NCBI GenBank assembly: GCA_023159155.1
Contig: JAJNNX010000050.1
Location: 248,001-312,000, forward strand
Source of the DNA: Ustulina deusta
Lineage: Eukaryota; Ascomycota; Sordariomycetes; Xylariales; Xylariaceae
DNA: 64,000 nt
Direction: 5' to 3'
Notes under the pieces: generated by a model
Seen by the model: the letters and a program-made list of their open reading frames with translations, nothing else
The model's database searches: none
What the model was told of the DNA's origin: nothing
Program-made: the position numbers and the translations under genes
Shown: piece by piece, positions 46,531 to 56,815 of the stretch
Layout: the number at the start of each line of letters is the position of its first letter
Position numbering within the stretch: position 1 is the stretch's first letter

Positions 46531-47695
46531 TGTTAGCGGATCAGTGTAGCATACCGTGGCAACATACCTAAAGATTCAGGACATTGGAAATAGTCGCTTT
46601 CTCCAGGACAAACACTTGCAGGAGCTTTGATATTTGTGAAACCGAGAGTAGTTTGAACAACTGGACCAACTCAAACATGAAGGCTGTGATCGGTTTCTCC
46701 GTAGAATGGTTAAATGGTACTAAGTCTCGGGGCTAATGACGGACGGACGCCCAGCTCTATAAATGAAGGAGCAGTGTGCTCGGCATAGGTTTAAATGCGA
46801 TCAGGGGAAAGAGGCTATGCAAGTTAATAACACCTCCTATACCCCGCCCCCAAGTTGTATTATAGGCTGACAGCATTTCCTTCATGCAGATACCTTCGAG
46901 AGCGGGCGAACCATAACTCATTGATGGAACCCTTTTTTGAGCGGCTGCACCGGTACAAATCCGAGGACAGAGCTTAAATCCAATCATATGAAAGAAACTC
47001 GGCAATCTCGCGGGGTTCCATTGCTAAAGCAGGCTCTTGTGTGAATGATACTGAAGACGAACTGGCGCCCTATCTTCGCCAGTTTAGATATTTTCCATCA
47101 GAGTAGCATTCCGCAACAACAACCCTCCCTCTCTGCTTATGCTCCTGTGTCACAAAGTCTAACTACATCAACGTACCGTAACACTACCAAAAGTAGAATG
47201 TAGTCAAGCCGGGCACTGAACCATCTGCAACTATTATATACGAACCGTAACATCCTGGCTCAGGGGGCGGGGCGGGGGTCCTAGGGTAGGTATAGTCAGA
47301 ACATGCTCTATCTACACAGCATGGCCGGCAGCATATAGACTGTGGTGGTTGCACAGCATGTACTGAGGACTACGACAAAATATTCTGTGCTTAATACAGT
47401 ATTGTTTGATGTGAAAATTTACTTGTCTATGGCAGCATTGTTCTGGTTGTCCGGCAGGTAACAAGATAGAACTGATGTTTTGCTATATTTGGCTAGGGCA
47501 CTATCGCGATGCCCATCTCCATTAGGCATGAAAGCATATAGAAATTGAGTCCTAAGCCCAGGACACGACGCGCCTTCGCATATCACAATAATAAAAAAGG
47601 AGTATTATGACCCTGTTCGACCTGATCCTAGGGGTAGGTCATTACCAACAAAACCCCTCTGTCTTAACTAACAAAAAATCCCGGAATACAGTTAA

Positions 47696-47714
47696 CCTTC
47701 GTTAAAAACGAAGG
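47696..47714. repeat. Perfect palindrome CCTTCGTTAAAAACGAAGG
   Basis: 8 bp arms around AAA, immediately before copy 2 of the 150 bp repeat. Similar sequences are at 44457-44475 and near 40525-40544. Confidence 0.75.
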
Positions 47715-47864
47715 CATAGTTTCCATGTCTAAGCTAGTTATAGTAAAGGCGTTGTTGGTTTAAGGAGTGAAGTGGACAATGTAAGGAGGCTCATGTATAT
47801 AGGGTGCTCACCTTGTCCTTACACAAGGAGATACGTTGTCCCTGTACTTCCTAGTGTAAAGTAC
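47715..47864 (+). repeat. 150 bp direct repeat, copy 2, ending in a hairpin
   Basis: Aligns to 45529-45678. Its hairpin (47819-47859) has one stem mismatch (TTACACAAGGA against TCCTAGTGTAA). Confidence 0.8.
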
Positions 47865-49182
47865 ATATAATTTAAATTGGTCGACTGAAAGATCATGGCA
47901 GAATATAACTTAATCAAACGAAATAACCGATAAAGAGAATGGGTAACCCGATGCTTTTTCTCTCCTTCATGGTGTCGAGCGCCCTTTTTTAACTGTTCAG
48001 CCACTTCATGTCTGTTCACTCCACTTCAGGGGCAAAAAAAGAGTTCCTATGGTAGTAGATCTAATGTGAGGGAATAATTGAATGTGGAGCTGTGTGAGGT
48101 CTGGGTGTCGACTTCTTCCAGAATTAAAGGGGTCTTCTTCCTGCCCTCTATCTCGTTGACCTTCTAACAGATGCCAGAACAGAGCTCCAATGTCGGCCGA
48201 ATGGTGGCAGGAAGAAACCGAGTGAAGGGTCTGGAAGGCTGCCCATTAGCTGGCGCATGACGCTAATCTTGTGTTCTAATAGTTTTCCTAGAGCGTACTC
48301 GGGAAAGCGGGCAACCTTGGGCCCGGGAACAAAGGTGTAACTACGCTGGTGACACTTTGGGCAGGGCGATCACCATGTCCCCTTGCGTTAGGTAGCAATA
48401 GGTACTTGAGAATTTCCACGAATGCTAGGTCGTTTCTTGGTTACCCAAGGATTTTTGCACCCACATGATAGCAAACATGCCAGAGGTGGATTCTCCAGGA
48501 GGCCACTTTCGGTAAACAAACAGTTGTGGAAGCATCTCTTGGCGATGTGCCAATCTATAGGTGCACACAGAAGCGCCTGATTTAGATCATAGGAATGGAA
48601 ATAAGCGATGGCTGGTAAGTGTTGCCTGTTGTTGCCGTATCGCCATTGAGGTTATGTTTGCGGACAGCCGAGTGTACCTATTCAATGGGGTCAATGGTAG
48701 AATAGAATGCGCCCATAGTCAAGACTTGGGCGGCCGTATACTTTGCCCACCAGATTACTGTATGATAAATACCCGGCCAGCCCTCCTACTTTACTTTTCA
48801 TAGCTCACGACATCAATCTGCACACGCAAGGGGATCCCACCCAACCACCACCAGTCACCGTGATAAGCTGTATTTCACACCTATCAATAATATATGTATG
48901 TGACACAGTATTCCACTAGCAAGCTGACATGGGAACGTCATCTGCCTACTTGTTTATGTTTTAGCGGAGCGGAACCAAACGGTTGGGTGTCATTGGTACA
49001 CCCTCTATAAGAAGCTGTAGTACCTCACCAACAAAACAGTTTCATCCTATCCTTGGATATAATACTATGGCTATGCTAACAAGGATAATACTATAGGAAT
49101 ACCATAATGAGAATCTCATGATAAGAACACCGAAACAACAATACCTATAAGGACACCATACCAAAAATTGAAGTTAGTCGAG

Positions 49183-50280
49183 ATGCATCAAAAATCGCCG
49201 GAATCCACCAAAATCGAGGAAAAAATCGCAAGCCTTGGTTCTCAGCATTTGGTTGTTGAACAGATAATAACGGAATACATAAAAAAACCAACTCTCGTGT
49301 ATATCACCTTCTGGGATACCTTTTGGGATGGCGACCTCACCTTCACCAACAAAACGAACACTGGCCCTGAACATGAGTATGGGAACGTGCCAACCAGGGA
49401 CCGGCCAAGGGCGAATGTTAGGTGTTTGGTGGAAAACTACAAAACAGCCTTTGCTCCCCTTCTTGCCAACAAGGACATGATGAAACTATATAAAAGGGTT
49501 CGAATTCCATGGACACCAGTCACAAAGCCTAACAACGGTAACCTGTCACTGTACCCTCGATACGAGACCCGGAATATCTCGCCTAAACCGATCGACTATC
49601 ACTTTCTCGAGAACTTCCACCGAACGAATGCTCGCAATGCTGAAGATATTAATCTCATGATGCTCTGCAATATGGACCCATATTCTGATTTGAGCAAACA
49701 CGAATGGTGGCCCAATATAGTAGTTCGCATGAGCGAGCTTTGGGAAGTCATGAAAGACTGGGACTTGACGCGGGATTCGCCACCCGAGTGGAAATTATCC
49801 TGTTACAAAGTCTTCTTCGGCGTCTTGGCAAACTGGAGGGTTAAGCTCCAAGACTATTTCATCTTGATTGACCGCAAAGAGCACGACGAACGCACACGGG
49901 AACACTATGACGCCTTCAAAAACGACGACGCTGAACACAATAGAAAACTGCTAGAACGCATCAAGAGCTATGATGTTATGGAGAAGCTTCCTGGTGATCT
50001 AACCTTTGCATCGCCCGAGGACTTTGACGAGGAACAACGCATCTGGGCCAGCCAAATCGAGAAGTGCATCGGAGCATGGGATGTTACTTTGCATGCTTAC
50101 CCAGTGAATGCGTACTTCGTTCGATGGAAGACTGAAGAGGAGCTTGAGGAGGAGAATAGCCAGCCGAATACGCCGCCGTTTAGGGTGAGGTCTGGGCTAG
50201 GGGGACGAGACAAGGTTCCAGAGAAGCGGTTTGATTTGCTACATCAGTCACCAGTGAATTATTACTTCACTTTGGGTTAG
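49183..50280 (+). CDS. Orphan hypothetical protein, 365 aa
   Basis: A single frame from the first ATG at 49183 to TAG at 50278-50280. The protein is soluble-looking, rich in Lys, Glu, Trp and aromatic residues (for example ITFWDTFWDGDLTFTNKTN, HEWWPNIVVRMSELWEVMKDW, YKVFFGVLANWRVKLQDYFI), without signal peptide or membrane span. Long intact frame and normal base composition argue for a real gene. I recognise no domain; it could be a fungus-specific DUF. An additional 5' exon cannot be excluded because the frame is open a few codons upstream of the ATG. Confidence 0.6.
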   Translation: MHQKSPESTKIEEKIASLGSQHLVVEQIITEYIKKPTLVYITFWDTFWDGDLTFTNKTNTGPEHEYGNVPTRDRPRANVRCLVENYKTAFAPLLANKDMMKLYKRVRIPWTPVTKPNNGNLSLYPRYETRNISPKPIDYHFLENFHRTNARNAEDINLMMLCNMDPYSDLSKHEWWPNIVVRMSELWEVMKDWDLTRDSPPEWKLSCYKVFFGVLANWRVKLQDYFILIDRKEHDERTREHYDAFKNDDAEHNRKLLERIKSYDVMEKLPGDLTFASPEDFDEEQRIWASQIEKCIGAWDVTLHAYPVNAYFVRWKTEEELEEENSQPNTPPFRVRSGLGGRDKVPEKRFDLLHQSPVNYYFTLG

Positions 50281-51385
50281 GAGGTTTATACGGGTATATA
50301 ATACTACGCCGTTATCAATTACAGAAGCTATACCGTTTCTCTGGTTTTAGCTTCACTCCATACTCAACGTAGATCTCTTCAGTCACTCAATCCAGCGTGC
50401 ACACCGCTCCTGTGTTCATGCATGTGTGTGAGAAAACCAGCGAGCCCATACATACCATTGTTAAATGGAATGTACCCTGACCGGCTGAGGTTCGCAGTTG
50501 TTCTTAGAAACACGGTAAGCTGGAGTTGCTGGTACTTAAATATTTCCTACTGCATATCTTAGCCTGGGTATCCGTTGAAGGGGACGAAGAAATTCCTCAA
50601 GGCCTTGCATTGATAATCCTCTTACTTAATACTAGGCTGTTCTATCTTATTAACCCCCCCCCCCCCCCCCCCCCCCGGGCCATTTCTTATTACCGCTGCT
50701 AGCGGCACCACGACGACCTACTAAACGATAATTAGAAAGTATGAGATAAGAGTTTACCATATTTTAAACTTCAAAACATGGGAAATTTAAACTCATACAA
50801 ATATACTTTATATTATAGATCGATCTAAAGTCCTACTGGTAAACTATCCGGTGAGTTACGTTCGATTCTAGACAGCACTCTTGGTATTCGCTAGATTGCT
50901 CATTTGGTCTAACTGTGCTCTTGTACACGGCCAGATTCATCGAGAGTATTCTTAGACAAATCTTAAATGGTACAAAGTCTAGCGATCACCGTTAAAGGTA
51001 ACCATAAAATCTGTAATATGTATTGGTAAGTGTAGATACAAGCATACAGCGATGACAAGGGCAAGGTAATTTAACAGCCTTTCTCTGTTTCTGTAGTAGA
51101 TATTTAAGCTGTTAAGAAACTCTACAAGACATCACAAAGAAGCAACTGGCCCTGCCATCCTTTGTTGTTCACAGGACAATTACCTTGTATTAGCGAACAA
51201 TGGGGATGTTTAGCCGAATACAGAAAGGGGAAACCCTACGTGATGTTTCTTCACACTTTTCGACCCAGGAAGTCTAAACTGAAAAGTATTTAATTGCCTG
51301 CGCTCCCCTAGACGTTTATAACAATGGTAAGGCATTTCATTGCGAGAAGCCCTTTGCTATACAGGCATCACTACTAAACATCGGG
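50281..51385. other. Island sequence, no gene recognised
   Basis: Contains a 23-base C run (50654-50676) and a copy of GGGATGTTTAGCC at 51203-51215 that recurs at the start of the next gene. No supported gene. Confidence 0.55.
50654..50676. repeat. Poly-C run of 23
   Basis: Homopolymer in the island; its length in the assembly may be unreliable. Confidence 0.9.
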
Positions 51386-51731
51386 ATGTTTAGCCCTACG
51401 TCAATATCGTCTGCGAGCTCAGAAGAGTCATACACAACACGCATGCTCGCTAATGTAAGACGGGCACAGGAAGACTTTGATCGAATGGTTAGTATATCTA
51501 AACCCCTATCCAGTGGTGCTGATGTCTAACCCTTCTCAGTACGAATATCGTTCCTCCCAAAGAGATCGCGGGTCGGTTAATGACCCTTCTGGGGCAGATA
51601 GTCCACCTTGGGTGACTAACCCTTACCGAGATCTTGAAAGACCCAAAAGGACCTGGCTGTCGCCCCTTAAAGATTTGTGGGATAGCATTCTCATGTGCTT
51701 TGGATTTAAAAGTGTTAGTGGGCCAGATTGA
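51386..51731 (+). CDS. Small two-exon gene of unknown function, 97 aa
   Basis: Exon 51386-51487 (MFSPTSISSASSEESYTTRM... ending EDFDRM) is joined phase 0 to 51540-51731 (YEYRSSQRDRG... to SVSGPD). The 52 nt intron has donor GTTAGT, a branch-like TCTAAC and acceptor TTCTCAG. Both sides keep one frame with no stops for 97 codons, and the splice skips a stop that would end exon 1's frame. The protein is hydrophilic and acidic-to-basic mixed, with WLSPLKDLWDSILMCFGF as a possible amphipathic helix near the end. No family recognised. The sequence GGGATGTTTAGCC around the start codon also occurs 180 bp upstream, perhaps a small local duplication. Confidence 0.45.
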
Positions 51732-52246
51732 GAATCATTGGTATGAATCGAGCTTTCGTATCATCTAGACGACGTATAGTTAATGTAAGAAAAAAACCTA
51801 GATTATGACACTCGATATTAATGCAATTCGTTAAAGGCTTCATTGGGACTACGAATATGTTACCAAAACTATTGATCAACTTAGAAGTGATCTACGAGAC
51901 CTGGCTTTTCTTAAGATGATTACTTAATCCACGGGATCAATCATCAGTTTAGCCAGGTACAATGTCCCAATTTAGAACAATAATATCATTCGGTTCAAAT
52001 TAGCATGTTTCCGATGAACTTCCTCCACACTTCTCCAAGTATCTTGTTTAGAATAGATTGCTCGGAACGTCATTCTCCCTATTTCCCTACTTTCTGAGAG
52101 ATAATATAGCCGGATCATCGGGCGCAGCTCTCCACGTCGGTGACGATGGCTTCATCACAAAAAGCCAGGTCTCCCCAGACCATAATGGCTAGCCGCTCCT
52201 CTAGCTTCAAGGACCCAAACTCAGTCATAGAATCAATCCTGTCACG
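51732..52246. other. Intergenic, GH131 promoter side
   Basis: Nothing gene-like seen; this marks the right edge of the repeat-rich island. Confidence 0.55.
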
Positions 52247-53311
52247 ATGGTTTCAGCCACTCTTCTGAGCAGCTTACTAGCTACCGCGACTCTGTCCTCG
52301 GCACTGCCATCGCTGGAAAAGCGCGGCACGGGCGCAATCAAGTGCCCAGTGGTGCTTAACGGGCTTGTGAAGTCGTCTCTGACACCGACGGACTTCGACT
52401 CGTATGCCACGAGCCCTTTCAACCCGGACTACGTCCGCGGCAGCGAGAAATTCAGCCAGAGCCTGCAGTTCCCGAATGTCACGAGCTCGCGCTTTGACAA
52501 CGCGACCACCAAAGCCATCGAGGTGACTATCAACGACCAGTCGATCTTCCAAACGCAGAATGGCTTCCGTCGCGCCGGGTTGCAAATCCAGGGCGACACC
52601 AATGCGGGCGGGCCTGGGACCACTGGCGTCCGCACGCTGCACTTCAGCGTGAAGCAGGACCCGCAGAGAAAGCTCAATCTGACGCATGAGTATTTGGTGA
52701 GTTCTGTCGATGCTGCCTCGAAAGTAGTCTGAGGCGCATCACGGCCGTATTACATCCACGCTAACAACGAATATCGCGCCGCCAGAACGTCTGGCACGAA
52801 ACATCCGACTACAGCGCCAACCAATTTAACTTCCAGGCGGGCACGCTCATAGGGAAGTCCGGGGACAAGAACGCCTTCAAGGTCCTCAACCGCCGGAACA
52901 CGGAGGTGTGGTCGACGCCGATCGACGCGACGGCGTGGCAGAACTTTGCCATCGCACTAGACTTTAGCAAGAAGTAAGTCGAACCCACAGACACGCACGT
53001 CGAAACGTCTACCTACCTGCCCTACGCCCGCGGGGGAGGAGTGCAAGAAGGACACGTTGACTAACACGGCGCGCGACGGCAGCACCTTGCAAGTCTACTA
53101 CTCCAAGGACGACGAGCCTCTCCAACCCGTCACGTCGGCGCTGTCCAACGACAACTCCGGCGGCGGCCAGTACCAGATCGGCATCCTGAAGAAGCCCACG
53201 GGCACGTCGGACGTCGTGAACTCTGGCTACCAGGAGAAGAATCTCAGCGAGGGCCAGATCTACGGCGGGCTGTTCCTCGAGGATGGTGCAAATGGCTGCG
53301 TTTCGCTATAG
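52247..53311 (+). CDS. Secreted glycoside hydrolase family 131 protein
   Basis: Three exons: 52247-52696, 52786-52973 and 53083-53311; 288 residues. A signal peptide spans about residues 1-19 (MVSATLLSSLLATATLSSAL), followed by a Kex2-type LEKR at 23-26. The body shows GH131 blocks: CPVVLNGLV, the YVRGSEKFSQSLQFPN stretch, WSTPIDATAWQNFAI, and the end QIGILKKPTGTSDVVNSGYQ with QIYGGLFLEDG and CVSL. Characterised GH131 enzymes act on beta-1,3/1,6- and beta-1,4-glucans and are common in plant-associated and saprotrophic fungi. Two introns at the positions where the frame breaks restore continuous family sequence. It lies at the boundary between the accessory island and conserved genes. Confidence 0.85.
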
Positions 53312-53825
53312 ATTCTCGCGTTCGTAGTCGGAACCTCCGAGCTTCTTGGTCGTTTCGCCACCTTGATGGGGTGATTTACGGTTATTGTACTTACCAGATA
53401 CATTATTGCATATGCCAGACAGAGTTTGAACAATAATTTTATTGCCAAGTTACTACTAGTTACTAAAATATGAGTAGAGGAACATTTAAGTTACGATTAT
53501 ATATTATTTTTTAAACTATTTAATTATATTTCTATCTCACCTTGTCATGATAAGAGCGTTTTCTTTCTTTCGCATATTTGTCAATCATGATCGCCTTCGA
53601 ATCTTTGTAAGGTATCTATCCATAAAAACCTTTCGTTGATGTAAGTGATAATGATCAACATACCTTTTCGAAATGATGTGACGCTCATGAGTCTGCCTTG
53701 CTCTATAGGCACAGTCTTGTCTCGTACTGTTTCTTGAGGCATCGTGGTAGTGCTCGGTTGGAGTTAAGCAAGTAAAGTTAAGGCGGTCCAGGCCGCCCCG
53801 ATGCTACAAGATGTCGATCTATGGC
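53312..53825. other. Convergent 3' region, partly AT-rich
   Basis: AT-rich at 53450-53540. No gene. Confidence 0.55.
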
Positions 53826-55982
53826 CTACCTCAACTGCATACCCTTCTTTTTCATCAGGGAATGTTTTTTGGCTGGATCTTGCGGCCTCGTATGGCTTGG
53901 TAAGTCGCGACGATCGTCGAAAGGGAAAGGTCGTCCTAAATCTTCTAACGGTGACGGAAGAGCCGCAAACTGAAGCTGTTCCCGAGAGAGGGGCGTCGAG
54001 GATCGAGCTCTGTTCAACTCGACTTTCTCATCTTGGTCCCGTGGACTTCCCGATGACTGAGCCTGCGCTGGTTGCCGCTGTTCGGCTGCTTGATCTCTCT
54101 CCATATCAGCAGCTAGCCGTCTCTGAGCATATTCCGACGAGAAGAAAGAGTAGCTCGCCGGATGCTTCAGGCCGCTGTTGCCACGTCCAAGAAATAAAGA
54201 GTCGTCACTAGACTGTGTAGAAAGTAATCCGTCAGCGCCGCCATGATCTTTTTGTCCGTCAAAAGGAACAGCAGGAGGTTCAAACGACGTCCCGAAATCA
54301 GCAGCAGAACCGCGATCGTGATTCTCTGACGCCTGGAACTCCGCGACACCTACCGGTACCGAACTTTCCCCAAAGCTGGTATTGATCCGCAATTTAGGGC
54401 CCCGCCCAATTGAAGAAGTGAGAGCTGCGCCTCCCACCGGCGTAAGCGAGCGGAGTCCGGAATTCCGTAGACGTTGCTTCGCATGGATCGGCTCTGCCTC
54501 GGCCTCGCTACCGCTGCTGATCTCCCAGTCCTCTTCGCTCTGTCTCTTCTCTGCCAGGGGAATCGGGACGGGCGGCTGTTGGCTCCCGCCACTTTGAAGC
54601 CTCTTCACACGCGTCCGCCAAGATGCTTCGGCTGACGGCGAATGAACCGGGCTTCTCCGCCCCTCCTGCTCTGGCCGCATCGGCGCGTTGTCAGTAGGCG
54701 ACTTTTCCACTCCCAGGACCTTGAAACTAGGTAGGGGCCTCAGGCCAGCTTTTACGAGGTGTTCATGAATACTATGCTCGAGGCGCGCTTGTGTGCGCTC
54801 GAGGAAGGAGGGCTGTTTTTGGCGCGGCTGGTCGGACTCCCACGCGCCGTACGCTGGACTGGGTGAGCGAGATGGCGGGTACATTGAAACTTGTCCTCCG
54901 CAACCGTGGGCAGAAGAGACAGAGGGCGCGGGGCCCACAGTAGGGGCGGGAGTGGGAACAGGGGTAGGGGCAGGAGAGGGCGTGGGTGCAAAGGGTGCAG
55001 AGACCAGTTCAAAATCTACACCACCGATGCGGGCCACGCGCCGTGAGGATGAGAACCCGTTTTTCGGCGTCGAGTGTGCTCCTCGAGACGAAAGATGACT
55101 TGTGGGCCGAGGGGCGTCCGAGTATGTTGCAATACTGTAATTGCTACGGGTATCATCACCATTCTCGCTGGCGTTGCCCCTGTGATAGGTGCTTGGAGTC
55201 TCACAGAGACTAACCGAGGTACGGATAGTATGATGTTGTGGTTCCTGGCTCGGCCCAGCTGCTGGAGGGCGGTAAGCCGAATATGTCGCGATGGGGCGTG
55301 AAGCATGGTTGCCATGCGCACCGGTCCGATAATACAGTGGCTTTTCCTGATTGGAGCTACTGTAACTTATGCGTTTTGTTTTCGGTTCATCGCCGTAGTC
55401 GCTTGTCGCTCTAGACCAGTTAGCCTGCCCGGAGCAAAGGGCAGCTGGATGGGTAAGACGTGTATTGTCGTCGCTATTTCCACTTTGAACTATGGGCTTT
55501 TCGTCGGGGGTCTCGGGGGCCTTAGAGGAAGTACTGGCACCGCACTCGCCACTCTGGAATTCTGTTCTTGGCCTCAGTATAGAGGGATGTCGAGTTCGAC
55601 GAAGACCCTTTGCAGGTTTTAACTGAGACGTGTTGGAAGTCTGCGACTGACCGCCATCACCGTGGATTACGTAGGGCTTGTTGGGTAGAGAAAGGTTAAC
55701 CGGAAAGTCGCGAGATTCTTCACCTGACGAGCTGGGTCTCGTGCCCTCGCCAACCGTACGCTTACTCGCTCGATAACCCGGTGGAGGTGGCTTGTCGAAG
55801 AGCACGGCGAGAGTGCTTTCCTTGCTGCCATTGCTGTCGAGCTCCCACTGACTCTCATCACCAACGTCGATTGACCCAGCGGAGGACCTCCCACTTATAC
55901 TGGCTACGTCACTGTAATAGTCTGAGAGGTGTCCAAGTGTTTCGAGTCGAAGGCGACTCTCTTGTCTTCTACTAATCGTCAT
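53826..55982 (-). CDS. Large intrinsically disordered protein of unknown function
   Basis: A single exon of 718 residues from ATG 55982 (MTISRRQESRLRLETLGHLS). The protein is rich in Ser, Pro, Arg and Gly throughout, with a Pro/Ala/Thr repeat tract (PTPSPAPTPVPTPAPTVGP) in the middle. A more ordered stretch, QARLEHSIHEHLVKAGLRPLPSFKVLGVE, is the best candidate for a conserved motif. No signal peptide or membrane span. Such proteins in ascomycetes are often scaffolds or regulators, but no function can be assigned. A frame extension of 32 codons upstream lies over a poly-G leader and is not used. Confidence 0.7.
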   Translation of the reverse strand: MTISRRQESRLRLETLGHLSDYYSDVASISGRSSAGSIDVGDESQWELDSNGSKESTLAVLFDKPPPPGYRASKRTVGEGTRPSSSGEESRDFPVNLSLPNKPYVIHGDGGQSQTSNTSQLKPAKGLRRTRHPSILRPRTEFQSGECGASTSSKAPETPDEKPIVQSGNSDDNTRLTHPAALCSGQANWSRATSDYGDEPKTKRISYSSSNQEKPLYYRTGAHGNHASRPIATYSAYRPPAAGPSQEPQHHTIRTSVSLCETPSTYHRGNASENGDDTRSNYSIATYSDAPRPTSHLSSRGAHSTPKNGFSSSRRVARIGGVDFELVSAPFAPTPSPAPTPVPTPAPTVGPAPSVSSAHGCGGQVSMYPPSRSPSPAYGAWESDQPRQKQPSFLERTQARLEHSIHEHLVKAGLRPLPSFKVLGVEKSPTDNAPMRPEQEGRRSPVHSPSAEASWRTRVKRLQSGGSQQPPVPIPLAEKRQSEEDWEISSGSEAEAEPIHAKQRLRNSGLRSLTPVGGAALTSSIGRGPKLRINTSFGESSVPVGVAEFQASENHDRGSAADFGTSFEPPAVPFDGQKDHGGADGLLSTQSSDDSLFLGRGNSGLKHPASYSFFSSEYAQRRLAADMERDQAAEQRQPAQAQSSGSPRDQDEKVELNRARSSTPLSREQLQFAALPSPLEDLGRPFPFDDRRDLPSHTRPQDPAKKHSLMKKKGMQLR

Positions 55983-56815
55983 TTTGAAAAAGATGGAGCA
56001 CAGGATTGATGCTGTTGGAAATAATCGATGGGGTAATAAATAAAAGTGAAGGGGGGGGGGGGGGAAACCAAAGCACAACGGCCGACGGGCATTAGGCAGT
56101 TGAAATAAGAGAGGGGCTAGGGAGATTCAAGGAAAACAACAGTGTAGTTTAACCCTTAAGATTGAAGTGGTAAAGATACTGAAAACCCGAAGTTATTGTT
56201 ATAACACAGATGTGAAAGAAGTTGTCTGTTATCTGGAACCTGGTCGGGAATGCTGCATTATGATCCTATATCATAATGCATTGTTCACTTTTTTGCCTGT
56301 GTACGACAAGCCAAAGAAGGCGATCGAGTATGAACAAAGACGTGATGGATAATGGCAGATCAAAGCGATTGATTCTCAACCCGTCGACCTAATTTGCCTC
56401 AGACCTCAGGTCGAAACTAGAGTCACACATGGCGGGTCTATATCTGCTCGACTTGACATAATCTGTAAGTTCGTAGGTATTAAGCTAACGGAGCAATACT
56501 CAGCAGGGATACGTGCGAGTGAATATAAGCTAACGAAAATGATGCTGTGTCTAAGATGGGATGTAGTAGCATCGCTATCGCTATCGCCGTAACTAGAGGA
56601 TTGGGAACTTGCGTATGTCTTTCCGTTTTATACATCTGGGCATGAGCCAGTAGATCAACCACCTAATACGCCGACCCATGCAAGCTAAAAAACTCGAACC
56701 CCAACTAATGCGTGCTTCCTTATGCCGATCGTGTTACTGTGGAATTATTTATATGCGTAAAAACATTGCCCGTCGCAAGGGTTGGTGGAAAATCCATAGC
56801 CAGAACCAAAAGCTG
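55983..56815. other. Intergenic, no gene recognised
   Basis: A poly-G run (near 56051-56063) sits in the leader of the disordered-protein gene. The remainder is 3' flank of cullin-3. Nothing else seen. Confidence 0.5.

Larger units (their letters stand above)
46531..49182. other. Island sequence, no gene recognised
   Basis: Contains copy 2 of the 150 bp repeat and the palindrome at 47696-47714. An 80-codon frame at 48561-48803 has no features. Several GC-rich and AT-rich patches alternate, but no transposase or reverse transcriptase similarity is visible by eye. Confidence 0.5.

Noticed and set aside
45529..47864. Idea that the two 150 bp repeats are LTRs of one retrotransposon
   Set aside because: They lack TG...CA ends and target duplications, and the ~2 kb between them has no reverse transcriptase, protease or primer-binding site that I can see.
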